NCBI GenBank assembly: GCA_023614405.1
Contig: CM042685.1
Location: 189,382,257-189,446,256 of the forward strand
Direction of reading: 5' to 3'
DNA from: Avena insularis
Lineage: Eukaryota; Streptophyta; Magnoliopsida; Poales; Poaceae
Length of the DNA: 64,000 nt
The translations under genes and the position numbers were made by a program. The notes beneath the pieces are model-generated. The model had not been told where the DNA came from and did not search any database. It saw only the letters and a list, made by a program, of their open reading frames with translations. This document shows positions 10,895 through 23,500 of this stretch, piece by piece; the first letter of the stretch is position 1; each line of letters begins with the position of its first letter.

Positions 10895-13800
10895 TCATAG
10901 TGTGGGTCTCATACCCATCTCCTTCGATGCATTTTCTATCACACTGCGTGATAGTCCCTTTGTTAAGGGATCTGCTAGGTTCTTAGATGTTTGGATATAA
11001 TCTAATGCAATAACTCCAGAGTTTCTCATTTTCTTGACAGATTTTAGTCTCCTCTTCACATGTCTTGAGGACATCATATTATCCTTAGAACTGTTCACCT
11101 TAATAATCACAGTTTGATTATCACAGTTCATTGGAATTGCGGGTATAGGTTTTTCAACCACAGGTAAGTCCATCAAGAGTTCATGAAGCCACTCTGCTTC
11201 AACAGTGGTCGTGTCTAGTGCTGTGAGTTCTGCTTCCATAGTTGACCTCGTTAAGATGGTCTGCTTGCAAGACTTCCAAGAAACAGCGCCACCACCAAGT
11301 GTGAAAACATATCCACTCATGGCCTTTATCTCGTCAGCATCAGATATCCAATTTGAATCACTATAACCCTCTAGTACCCTCGGATACCCGGTATAGTGTC
11401 TGCCATAGCTCGTAGTGCCTTTTAGATATCTCATAACTCTCTCAAGAGCATGCGAGTGATCATCTCCTGGATGTGAAACAAATCGACTGAGTTTGCTTAC
11501 AGCAAAGACGATGTCAGGCCTCGTGGCACTAACTAAATACATAAGCGAGCCAATGATTTGAGAGTATCTTAGTTGGTCTCTAGCATTTCCTCGATTCTTT
11601 CGAAGCAACACACTAGGATCATACGGTGTAGGAGAAAAATTGACGTCGCTATACCCGAAACGACTCAAGATCTTTTCCACATAGTGGGACTGAAGCAGTG
11701 TAATCCCACCATCATCATCTCTCAATAGCTTGATGTTCAGGATGACATCAGCTACTCCCAGATCCTTCATCTCAAAGGAACGAGATAAGAAATCTTTGAC
11801 CTCCTTAATTGCATTAAGGTTGGTTCCGAAAATCAGTATGTCATCAACATACAAACAAAGGATGACTCCCTCACCCCCACCATGGCGATAGTATACACAC
11901 TTGTCAGCTTCGTTTACAACAAAGCCTGCAGCGGTTAAGGTTTTATCAAAATTTTCGTGCCACTGCTTAGGTGCTTGTTTAAGACCATATAAATACTTCA
12001 GTAGCTTGCACACTTTTCTTTCTTGACCATTTACTACAAAACCATCTGGTTGATCCATATAAATTTCCTCATCCAACTCTCCATTTAGGAAAGTCGTCTT
12101 AACGTCCATTTGATGAACGAGAAGACCGTGTGAGACAGCCAGACAAAGTAGTACTCGAATGGTAGTCAACCTTGCTACAGGTGAGTAAGTGTCAAAGAAG
12201 TCTTCACCTTCCTTTTGGGTATAACCCTTGGCCACAAGCCTTGCCTTGTACTTCTCAATAGTACCACCAGGCCTTAGTTTCTTCTTAAACACCCATTTAC
12301 ATCCTACAGGTTTGCACCCATAAGGACGATCAGTTATCTCCCATGTTTCATTAGCTAAGATGGAATTCATCTCACTATGAACAGCTTCCTTCTAGTAGTC
12401 AGCATCAGGAGATGCATAAGCTTCTGAAATGGAAGTGGGAGTGTCATCGACAAGGTACACAATGAAATCATCACCAAAAGACTTTGCAGTCCTTTGTCTC
12501 TTGCTCCTTTTAGGAATTTCATTATCATCCTCCTTAGGACTATCAGAGTGTTCAATTGGAATGGTAGGTTCAGAGAATATAGCAAATTCTTGATTAGCTG
12601 AACTAGGTATCTCCGGATTTGATGAGTTAGGTTTATCCTTGATTGGAAAGATATCCTCAAAGAAAGTCGCATCAGTCGACTCCATGATTGTACCGACATG
12701 AATGTCAGGCACTTCAGATTTTACTATCAAGAATCTATAACCAATTATATGAAAAGCATAGCCTAGAAAAACACAATCAATGGTTTTTGGTCCAAGCTTG
12801 CGCTTCTTGGGGATTGGTACATTAACCTTTGCCAAACGACCCCAAGTACGTAAGTAAGAGAGTTTTAATCTTTTCTTCTCCCATTCTTCGAATGGAGTAA
12901 TTTCTTTGTTCTTTGTGGGAACTCGGTTTAGGACATGACACGCGGTCAATAGTGCCTCCCCCCACCATTCCTTAGAAAGACCCGATGTGTCTAACATGGC
13001 GTTAACCAAATCTGTTAGAGTATGGTTCTTTCTTTCGGCTACTCCATTTGACTGGGGTGAGTAGGGAGGCGTCCTCTCATGAATTATGCCATGTTTCACA
13101 CAAAAGGAATCAAACTCGTTGGAAAAATACTCTCCACCACGATCAGACCTAAGCCTCTTAATCTTTCAATCAAGTTGATTTTCTGCCTCAGCTTTATAGA
13201 TTTTGAAGAAACTCAAAGCCTCATCTTTAGATTTCAGAAGATACACATGACAATATCTCGTAGAGTCATCGATCAAAGTCATGAAATATTTCTTTCCACC
13301 TTTTGTCAACACACCATTCATCTCACAAAGATCAGAATGTATGAGCTCTAGTGGTGTTAAATTTCTCACTTCTGCAGTCGTATGTGACTTGCGAGGTTGT
13401 TTAGCTTGCCTTGAGACTTGGCACTTAGATCCCTTAAGTTGAGAAATCAGGATTAAATTCATTTTGGCTAGCGCGTCATACAACCAAAATTAATATGACA
13501 AAGGCGAGTGCGGACATTTGATTCAAAATTCGTGTAAATATGATTAACAACTTTATTACAAATGTCTGACAGAGATAAGCGGAACAAGCCTCCGCACTCA
13601 TAGCCTTTACCAACAAAGGTTCCATACTTCGAAATTACAAATTTATTGGACTCGAATACAATCTTGTAGCCATCTCGACAGAGAAGAGATCCGCTAACAA
13701 GATTTTTATTTATTGAGGGAACATGATGCACGTTCTTCAGGCGCACGGTCTTTCCCGAAGTGAACTTCAGATCGACCATACCAACACCATGAACAGAAGC

Positions 13801-14121
13801 ATGCGAGCCGTTCCCCATCAGCACAGTTTGAGTCCCTCTGACCTGATATGAATAAAACATGGAAATATCAGAACAGACATGTACATTAGCGCCCATGTCA
13901 ATCCACCAATCAGGAGAATGGCATAATGAAAGAACAGTAGGTAATATACCATATCCAACATCTTTCATCTCAACGTCGCCCATGATAACATTAGCAGTCT
14001 TGCTGCCCTTCCCATGCTGGAGCTTATCAAAGCGGTTGGGACAAGCAGGGGCCCAATGATTAGGATCACCGCACACATGACAAGCACCTTTCCTTTTATC
14101 AGTCTTCTTCTTAAAGCTGGT

Positions 14122-17100
14122 TGTAACACCCTCAGAATCGGCCCTATGCAAGTTTTAGCGAATCCCGCCAAACCCGCATAGAAACGATTCAAAGGTGCCC
14201 ACCAGGAACTTGCGTGCGGGTGGAAAACGAAGTAATATCATTACACAATAGTCCACGATGGAACCCACAGAACATATATTTACAACAACGACTCCATGAG
14301 TCAAGAATACAGATATACAGTACAAAGATCCAAATCACCTTGAAAACGATACGGCGTCCGAGTACGGACAAGATGCAAATTGAGCTAAGAGCCCTGAAGA
14401 ATAACCAATGGCATCCATAACCCTGCCCAGGCCAAGCCGGAAGGGTAACCCTGCTAACGACGTCGATCTCAAAACCTGCTTAAACAAAAGGGGTGCCGAC
14501 AAAGGGCAAAGGAAAAAGAGAGAGCGGTCAAGATCGAGGCCAAGACACGAGACTAGAATTCGGCGGTCCTCGCCTACATAGGTATGGTGGACTGAAGCGG
14601 CAGCGCAGCATGCACTAAACAACCTATAGAGACTCGATACAAATAGCGGCTATCAGAGAGGGGTAAGAAAGACCTATTCGGAACCAACCTGTTACTACCA
14701 CCAAACATACCCATCCTGGTGTTTCCCCCCCTCAAGACCAAACGAGGAAGTCAACCGAGGAACTCACACCGTTGGCAGTTTTATTTATTCAGTTATCGTT
14801 GCATCAATTACTAGTCAGGTATAGATAGTCATCCTGATATAATAAGCAGTGGGCACTTTTAGTTAACCATTCCATTGTAGTTGCAACACTTACTAGTCAG
14901 ATACGATTAGCATGAGATATCCCAAACCCAACAGTTGTTGGTACTTTTATTTAGCCATTCCGTTGCAGTGAAGCTGATTACTAGTCATATCGGATACAAG
15001 TCAAATTATAGCAGTAAACTTTAGTTATAGTTGTCTATGATCGAGAACTGTGCTCCAAGTCGTCCATAACCATGACACGGCTTTTGAAAAGATTAAACCT
15101 GCAGGGTGCACCAAAGTATCCACACGCACTTCGACCCTTTTGCCGGATCGGTTAACATACACCCATCGGTATGTCGTGAGGCCTAAGTCATGACGCTTCC
15201 CAGACTCCAAAGCAAGTACATGGGGCCACCCCACTAAGCTACCCGCGAAGTCGGCGGTCTCGAGACGGACTCGGGGTTTGTGTGACGGCCAGAACGATCG
15301 AACCCGAAAATGTGACTGGGCTTGTCGATACAGCGAAAACGTGTCACGGCCCTAAACAGTACAGGTGCAGTACCTCGCACAATTTTAAATAAAGCAGTAA
15401 AGCATGGCATAAGTACAGGATAGTAAATAAAACCCCAAACTAATTGTGGCCCCCAGTACAATACTTTGAAATCAGGTACTAATCGATGGGGGTGCCCACA
15501 CACCCCACCTGTGGTTAGCGCGCTCGATCTCGGAACAGGTGTCAAGAACTCGGGGTCCTACGGGACACAAGTGGACGGTTAACAACCAAATAACATCTAT
15601 TGCCCACCTGTGCCTCTGCATTTACCTACTTCAATTTTAGTTATTAAACAGTAATTATAGCCATGATCACCTCCAACATTAAACATGCGGATTACTCCAA
15701 CAACTGTGGTACTTGATGACACGCAACAGCACTTGAGCAAGCGACCACGACGCGCAAGTCCAACTATCTACCAAGCAACAGGTAATAGGATGTGTCCAAG
15801 GCAATATAAGGCCGCAAGGGATATCCCGGGCACGAAAACTAGAGCATCGCAACACAGATAGCAATAGAACAACATGGGGGGAATAAATACTATAAAAGTA
15901 AGATAGGTAGAAAGGGGGAGATGCTCGCCTGAAAACATTGCCGAAGGTTCATAATCGAAGAACTTGTCGGTACTCGCATCAACTCATCGGCCTAATCCGC
16001 GAAGAAGCAAAGCACTAAAAGAAACACCGGATGCAATATTTAATACTAGGGCAGAAGATCCGGCATGATTATGATATGCATGCGAGATGAACATCTAATA
16101 TGCAACAAGTTATAATGTCATATTATAAAATAATGGGGGTCTCGAATAGGGAATCACATTAGGGTTCGGCGAACTTGGGCTCCGAGGGGTTCGGGGTCGG
16201 GTCTCAGGGTCCGGATCTGGGGTTCGGTCTCGGCGGGTTCGTTCTCGGATAACAGAGTAGATCTTGGCGTTCCGCGAAGAAGGACTTGGTGCAGCGTCGG
16301 GGTGCATCGGATTCGTCCTGGTCGGTGTCGATCTTGTCGTTGCGAAGATCTTGTCGAGTCCGCGCCATCGAGTCGGTCTTGGCGTTCGGGATGACGATCT
16401 TGGCGTTCCACGGCGAAGTGCTTGTCGTTCCGTGTAGGCGATCTTGGCGTCCGGTCCTCGGGCATCGGTGTGGAAAGGAGGTCTTGTCGTGTCCGGGAAG
16501 GCGAGCTTGACGCGCCGGGGTTCGGTCTTCGGTGTCCATGAAGGAGGTCTTCGAGTCCCGGGTTCGGTCTTCGGCTCCAGGTAGAAGAACTTGTCGTTCC
16601 GACAGGTTCAGGTTCCGTCTTTGGACTCCGGGATCGGGGCCTTTGGTCCATGAGGTAGATCTTGGTGTCACTTGTCGATCTTGTCACCTCAGATCAGAGG
16701 AAGTCAACCAACACATCATCGTCTCGACACATACATCCCCACCACCTCAAGTTCTTCACTAACAGAACCAACAGTAGGCCACCAGGGACTGAACATCAAG
16801 ATTAAACAGAGCTTCGGGCGGGTCCTTGATGGAGAACAGGGGCCACGCGAACACCATGATCGACATATCACGAGTACGCCGGAAGGGGACGGGCACGCGC
16901 TTCAGGGCAAGGGACAACGCGGCTCGGCCGGAGGACGCGAGGAAGGCGGCCGGGAGAACGCGAGGAGGGCAGAGGTCGGCGCCGCCATCGGGCTTGGGCT
17001 ACATGACCGCAGACAGAGCTTCGGGAGGCAAGAGAAGGCGAGGGCCGCTGGTGCAGAGGCAGCGAGGCGGGCTCGCTGGCGGGCGCGGCCGACGGGGTCG

Positions 17101-18045
17101 AGGACGGGTGGGGCGGAGCTCGCTGCTGGAGGTCAACGGGAGGCTCGGCCGAGGAGGAGAGGACACAGAGGTGAGCGACGAGGAAAGGGAGAGGGGCCCC
17201 CGGCGGCGCTCGGGCGGTGCTCCTGCCGATGGGGAAGGGCGACAGAGGGGCGGCCGGCTCTGGCTCGAGGAGCTTGAGGGGGCGGCTTGCTGGCGAAGGC
17301 GAGCTCGGGCAGCGGCGTCATCTTGAGGGAGGCCGACGCCATGGGGAGCGGAGGAAAGCGGGCGAGAGGAGGAGGAGAGGAAGGCGCGGGCGCAGGTGAT
17401 GGCGGGATGGAGCTTGCAGAGGGTGGCGGCGGGTGATGCGGAGCGCAGGCCGACGGGATGGATAGGGGTAGGGATTGGTGGCGGCTCATGGCGCGACGGG
17501 CAGGCGCTGGGATAGGGAGGGCGATCTGCGGGGGAGGCAGGTCATGAGGAGAGAGAGAGGGGGAGGCGCTGGGGTGAGGGAGCAGTGGGAGTGGTGAGGT
17601 GGAGAGAAAAAGGGTGGGGTGGTGAGGTGGCGGCATGGGATTGGAGGGAGTGAGGTGGCTGAAGGGTGGGTAGACTAGGTTTAGGTATAAAAGGGTTTGG
17701 AGTAGCTCTGGTTTTGTACTGGGGGTGGCCGACTGGGTCGGATCGGCCCGGTACGGCTGCCCCTAAAAAAATAAAAAAAATATTTTAATATTTAAAATGG
17801 GGCTTTTGAAAACCGTTGGTAGACAAAGCAAAATATTCCGGAGACCCGGGTTTTGTGTTTGAATAAAGACGGGGCGTTCAGAAGACAGAAATAGATTTTT
17901 CGAAGATAGTTTTATGCAAACGAATGCAAGATGACATGACGATGCTCAAATGCAATGTGGCATGATGACATGAGCATGCGGTCATGATGATGCAATGCAC
18001 AAAAACAACGCGATTTTCTAGTAGTGGTTTTGGCGGGGCGCCACA
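14122..18045. mobile_element. 3.9-kb solo LTR (Gypsy-like)
   Basis: Bounded by TGTAACACCC on the left and GGGGCGCCACA on the right, with the perfect 5-bp duplication CTGGT at 14117-14121 and 18046-18050. No gag, pol, second LTR or internal region is present, so it is a solo LTR or a very large non-autonomous unit. A GC-rich block (about 16150-17640) is flanked by AT-richer arms, like the 4-kb LTRs of the Gypsy element at 28908. The minus orientation is favoured because the minus-strand end TGTGGCGCCCCGCC then resembles Gypsy LTR starts, but this is not certain. Several long ORFs in the GC-rich block are compositional. Confidence 0.82.
16260..16680 (+). repeat. Degenerate TTGGCGTTC-type repeat tract
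   Basis: Within the solo LTR, the words CTTGTCGTT, CTTGGCGTTC and GATCTTG recur about a dozen times at irregular 20-60 base spacing. This explains the long open frames on both strands here. No coding function is implied. Confidence 0.55.
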
Positions 18046-18791
18046 CTGGTGGACTGTGAGGCCTTGTTCTTTCCATCGAACTTTCCTTTGTCATCAAACT
18101 TGCCTTTGTTCTTGAACTTGTGAGGCTGGAAGTTCCTTTTCTGTACCAGGTTGGCATTAGAACCTCCCTCGGTACCTCGAGCACGTGTGTCTTTTGCTCT
18201 CGCCTTCTCTTTCACATCAAGAGTTCCAATGAGATCCGTCACGGAGAACTCTTGTCTCTTATGCTTCAGAGAAGTAGCAAAATTCCTCCATGACTGGGGA
18301 AGTTTGGCAATGATGCCTCCGGCAACAAACTTGTCCGGTAACACACAAGTGAAGTGCTCAAGCTTCCTGGCAAGTGACTGTATCTCATGAGCCTGCTCCA
18401 CAATGGGGCGGTCCTCAACCATCTTATAGTCATAGAATTGTTCCATGACATACAGTTCACTGCCAGCATCGGAGACTCCAAATTTTCTCTCGAGCGCATC
18501 CCATATATCCTTGCCATTGCTAAATGACAGATATGAATCGACAATATTGTCGCCAAGAATGCTGATCAAGGCAGCCTTGAAAGTGGTATCAAGTTTTTGG
18601 AACGCCTCTTCCTGAGCGGGATTAAGTTGTCCCTCAGGTGCGCCATAGATGACGTTATAGCAGCTCATGGTCTGAAACCAGAGCACTGCTCTCACACGCC
18701 ATCGTTTGTAATTCACACCTTCGAACACAAGTGGCTTCATAGAAGCAACAAAGCCACTTGGGGGAAATTGCCTGAAATAAGGTTTTTGGAT

Positions 18792-19577
18792 TGTTGAATA
18801 ATAGAGCAATTTACCAAGCGAATTACCCATAATAAACGCTAGATGAAACATGATTAGAATAAAAGATAAAATACTAATCATGTGAAATAGTGAAAACAGA
18901 TTAAGACAGGTAACCAAGCAGACTGCAAGACATATGTCTTGAGATGTGATCAGAACAAGATTGATAAAAAAAACATACACGGCAGCGGCAGCAGAAGAGG
19001 AACCGTCGGTGTTCGTGTTGGCACCGTCGTTAGCCATGTCGTCGAGGAAGAGGGTGCTGATGTCGGGGAAGAAGTCCTCGTTGGGGAAGACGTCGACGCA
19101 ATCGGTATCCGAGAGGGAGTCCATGATGAAGCCAGTAGTCGCGCCGATAACGCTCTCCAAAAACCTTATCGCCCTTCTCCGTGACAGACTCAAGCGGCCG
19201 GGGTCTCGAGGCTCTCAGTATCTAAGAGGAGGCGACCTCTCTCTTATATAGACATAGAGGGTAGGCGACAGGGCTTGAAGATGATCTGACGGACGAAGTT
19301 GAAAGCGAGCAGGCGGTGCTGCGTCGTGGCGTGGCGTGGCGAGCGAGGAGGAGGAGGAGCGCGCGTGTGGAACTCTCTCCTTCTCCTTCTCATCCTTTTA
19401 CCAAGTGGTAAGAGAGCTCACCTTATAAGCTGGTCTAACTTCCACTCAACTAGCAATGTGTGACTAAACATTTGTTCCAGCTCTTGCCTTGCATGAATGG
19501 GCCACATGGACCTTTAGGATTTTCAGGAATTATTGAAAAGGAAAATGGACTAGACTATTTGGGCCAAAATTCCAACA
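18792..19577 (-). repeat. Copia LTR 3 (5' LTR of copy B)
   Basis: 786 bp, shorter than the other copies because of deletions in its U3/R part. Bounded on the right by GCGTG (19578-19582). It retains the TATA box, the ATG at 19037 and the GTATGT donor starting at 18978. As the outer 5' LTR it defines the element start TGTTGGAATTTTGGCCC (minus strand). Confidence 0.86.
19243..19250 (-). promoter_or_regulatory. TATA box in Copia LTR 3
   Basis: TATATAAG on the minus strand, about 210 bases upstream of the ATG at 19037. Confidence 0.55.
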
Positions 19578-19582
19578 GCGTG

Positions 19583-20579
19583 TTGAAGGTGCCGAGCGAG
19601 AGCCTTTGGCGGCAGAAAGAAATCTTGGCCAAGAAACGATCGCTCGCGTACGCCTAGCAGCCGATGGTGCTTCCTGTTGTGGTGGCATCTCGACAGCAAC
19701 CGGTGGTGGCTAGGGTTTGTGAAATCAAGACGGCTGGGGAAGGCAGAGTCGGGAGGGGGAGGGTGGTGGTCTACTATCTATTGCGGAGAGGCGCGATGGG
19801 ATCACGCGCGGCGGGAGAACGGTAAATAATTTCAGCACGAGTTGGAGGCCACGCTTGGCTTGCCCGATACATGTAGAGCCTGATCGGGATTTTTTTAGCA
19901 CTCCCTCGGAAAAATATTGGACACCCGGCCGGGATTTTTTCGGCAAGCCCGCAAAAAAATTTGGACACCAGCATCTGGAGCAAGTGATGTGTCCAAGGTT
20001 TTCTGGACGTTTTAGGCGTCTGTTGGAGAAGCTCTTTAAGACCATGGAAACGTGATTGAACGGTCATCATAACTGTCATCTGAATTTTGGTTTGTCACAC
20101 ACATGCAAACTCAAATAACAATAAATATGCCTTGATTTCTTGTCATGTACTCCACCATTGAAAGCTCACAAAACAAATGCAAACCCAAAAACACATTTTT
20201 CTTAATGAAGTATACTGAATACAGTATCTTACAAGCGCTCTCAACAAAATAGAGAAGTCCAAATGAGGTGCATACTAATTTTAGACATCGCAGTGCACCT
20301 GTCACTTGAATTTCAGTTTCTTACTGATTGAACCTTATATATTATCATATCGGAGGCTGAAAAATAATCGTCCCTCATTTCCATACATCCAATAGTGAAG
20401 CCAAGCAATGGCATGCCAATGCCATTATTACACATAAACCATACAGGCTACTGCCTAACCAACCTGTGCACCATCGACATTACTCCCCCCAAGTATACAC
20501 AAGAATGTAATCCGCAAGGACAAGATCCACAGGGTAAAAAGGAAGAAACCAAATAGTTGCTGCAGAACAAGGTGGTGTC
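19583..20579. other. Copia flank and ALIX 3' region
   Basis: The first part continues the sequence left of 3736. Read on the minus strand, a short frame starting MPPQQEAPSAARR (ATG near 19715) runs leftward to the Copia insertion point and resumes in the left flank. I do not recognise a protein, and it may be chance. The last few hundred bases before 20580 are probably the ALIX 3' UTR. No other gene is seen. Confidence 0.45.
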
Positions 20580-23500
20580 TCACTGAGGCCTGTAGTAGTT
20601 ACTCTGGTTGTGAGGAGGGTAAGCACCTGGGGCATTGTATGGTGCTTGTGGATACGGCCCTGGTTGCTGTGACTGTGGCTGCTGCCCATTGTAGTACGAC
20701 CCGCGCCATCCAGGATACGCCGGTTGGCCATAGTCATGGCCAGGAGGTGGCTGATGCGGCGGCTGCTGGTACTGACCAGGGTGCGCTGGTGCGCCGTATG
20801 AAGGATGTTGTGATGGCGCGCCGTATGGAGGTTGTTGAGATGGCGCGCCGTATGGGGGTTGTTGAGATGGCGCGCCGTATGGAGGTTGTTGCGATGGTGC
20901 GCTGTATGTGGGGTATGGCTGTGAGTAAGGAGGTCTAGTCTCTGGTTGGGAGTAACCTGGCCTTGAATCACCCCCAGGTAGAGCACCGTAGGGGGGCTGA
21001 GCATGAGGAGCATGCGGTGGTGGTGATGGACTGTGCTGATCTGGTGGACCAGAAGTCCTCGGTGTGACGTTGCTGGAAGATGACAAGTTGAAACCTGCCA
21101 ACTTTCTTTGCACATCCTCGATCATTTCACGGCACTGGATGTTTCGCGTCATAATGAAGTCACTGCACTGTTGTTGTATCCTGGTAATTGCGTCCTGCGA
21201 AGGATACTTAAAAATAAAATCAGCAGTCCTACCAACAGGAATCCTCGGCATCTATATTTTCACTAGATAAGAAACAAAATGCAATTAGATGTACACAAAC
21301 CTGTAAAGTCACGTAAAAATTTAGGCCATCATTCAGGTTCTTCTTAGTTTCCTGGTATTTAACAACAGCTGCAGCAATTTGCTTGTAACATCTCTCACGA
21401 GCAACTGAAAAATTATGTTTCCACAAATCAGGACCACGGTTAATTATCTGAAAAGAATCTTTTGTACTCCCTCCGTTCACTAACGTAAGACCTTCTAGCT
21501 TTATTGGAAATGCATGTATATAGACATGTTTTATTATTTAGGTTCATCCATTTTAGTCAGAATCTAGTCTACTTAATATCTAGAAGGTCTTACATTAGTG
21601 AACGGAGGGAATATTACTGGTCTAAACAATAAATACTTCACGTAATAGAACTCGCCTGGGATACCATTACTAAAAATGATGCAGGGATGGGACAGTGTTT
21701 GTACAAGCAAATAACTAGCCCGCCATTTTAAATACAGTGTTCAAAGGAAAAAACATAACTGCAGGAATAACTAAAAAGACAAAATTGCTGAGATTGACCC
21801 AAACATGATCGAACCAATAACTGTTTAATCTCATTGGTACAATGGAAGATAAATGGTCAAATCATTCCCAAATTTACGAAGCCAGTTCTGGGAGTCACAA
21901 ACTGCATGATATCTACCATCCAATTTATGAAGAAATATAAACAGTTACCTTTGAAATCGTCCAGATTGAATACAGCAGCAAATTGTTCATTTTGTGCCTG
22001 TGAGAGGATCCAAATATAGGTTTAGACACAGCAAGAAAGAACGTGGAAACATAGCATTTTATTGTTTGAAATAATTTCAAGTGCTACTTTTTTGGGATAA
22101 TTTCGAATAGTCTTGTTTTCTTTCTAATGTTGATTGTAAATCCTTAATGCTTCCAGACACTCGTTTTCAATATACATATGTTATTAATGGCATATCTGAG
22201 TATAAATTTTAGCAGAAAAGAATGCTTACATTTAACTTCTAGAATAAATCTAGTCCCAAAGTGGACTAAACATATCTTTATCAGGAATTAAGGCTTACCT
22301 GTATTTGTAGCAACAAATGTTCCTGCGCCACAATGTTATCAGCAATTTCAGCACAGATCTGATCGTACTTTGCAATCTCCTTCTTGAAAAGATCATCATG
22401 TGATCCAACACCAGCCATCAACTTAGGGAGTATATCATCCTGGCACAAAATAAATGTATACCCATAAGTAAATACACAAAATCAATGTATGTGAAAGCAT
22501 CACAGAGGTTAAGTTACATAGTAATAATATTCAAGTAATGAAAGGCGTCGAATTCAGTTTTGGAAGGGCCACCAAACTTAAAAAGAAAATCAACAGCAAC
22601 TCCATGAAAGCTTGCGCGGTTGAGGTGGAAGTTGGAAAGAGAGTGGAAAGCAGAAAATGACTCACTGCAGCATTGAGTAACAAACTAAAAGCAAAGCTCT
22701 CACAGCAACTTGACATAATCATTATTAGCATAACACTCCACACGCATCAGATATCTTACATAAGCACGATTTGCCTACTGCAAAGTAACTGGGTAAACGA
22801 CTTGCAATTTAATTTATTACCAAACTCAAGCAGTAAATAGTGAGAGGTGCACTTGAGGCTAGGTCCATAGTTCACACGCAAAAAATAGAATTTTGCATGT
22901 CATCATTAACATCAGATATCCAATGTTATAACTAACATATTATTTGCAAGACAGTTAAAGAAACAAACTACTCCCTCCGTCTCCAATTAGTTGTCTTAGA
23001 TTTATCTAGATACGGATGTATCTAGTTATAGAACATGTCTACATCCGTATCTAGACAAATCTAAGACAACTATTTTGAGACGGATGTAGTAATAAAGTAC
23101 CAGAAGATCCCTATGGTGGCACTCTACACAGCCCAGGCTCGATATTGCTCAATGTGCATAGCGAAGTAAGTCTCGCAGTGGGAATGGAATCTACCTTTCT
23201 CTTCATTTCCTTAAGCATGTCTTCAAGACCTGCCCTTTCTTCACCAAGAGATTGCAATTGCCTCTGTTTCGACACATCAATTAGTTTTACTAAGCTTGAA
23301 AAATAGCCGAGCCTGCTACATTTAACCCTAACAAAAGGAATTTGCATACCAAGCTTTGTTTAAGTGCTCCAACAATAGCATCTTCATTCCCATCCAAGGA
23401 CATGATTGGCCTTGAAATACTTGGTAGTGCAGATTCTATCTGCAACATATAACAACACACTTTAACTACCTAGGGATGACGAATTGAATGGTGATGAATA

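Larger units (their letters stand above)
10895..19037 (-). pseudogene. Copia gag-pol, copy B (stops, interrupted)
   Basis: Second copy of the same Copia polyprotein. The putative first exon is 18979-19037 in LTR 3, and the second starts at 18771. Gag is open down to 18051, then a solo LTR (14122-18045) splits it just upstream of the zinc knuckle. Coding resumes at 14116 and ends at 10895. Damage: protease DTG has become DMG (near 13895), the conserved Trp codon is TAG at 12391-12393, an Arg codon has become a stop near 13168, and there are small deletions near 13437-13510. RT YVDD remains. Several changes are C-to-T or G-to-A transitions, as expected of decay of methylated cytosines. Copy B is more decayed than copy A. 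Confidence 0.85.
3741..19577 (-). mobile_element. Compound Copia array: three LTRs, two internals
   Basis: Three LTRs (3741-4808, 9334-10337, 18792-19577) alternate with two Copia internal regions, all on the minus strand. The outer ends are flanked by the same 5-bp sequence GCGTG (3736-3740 and 19578-19582), while the middle LTR is shared without its own duplication. Read on the minus strand, LTRs start TGTTGGAATTTTGGCCC and end ATTCAACA. A purine tract GGTGGGGGAT precedes the LTRs at 4808 and 10337, as expected of a 3' LTR. The simplest origin is unequal recombination between LTRs of two copies of one element. Family name not assigned. Confidence 0.88.

Noticed and set aside
16154..17636. 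Several long Arg/Pro/Ser-rich ORFs on both strands
   Set aside because: They lie in the GC-rich, repetitive part of a solo LTR. Overlapping open frames on both strands with low complexity point to base composition, not genes.
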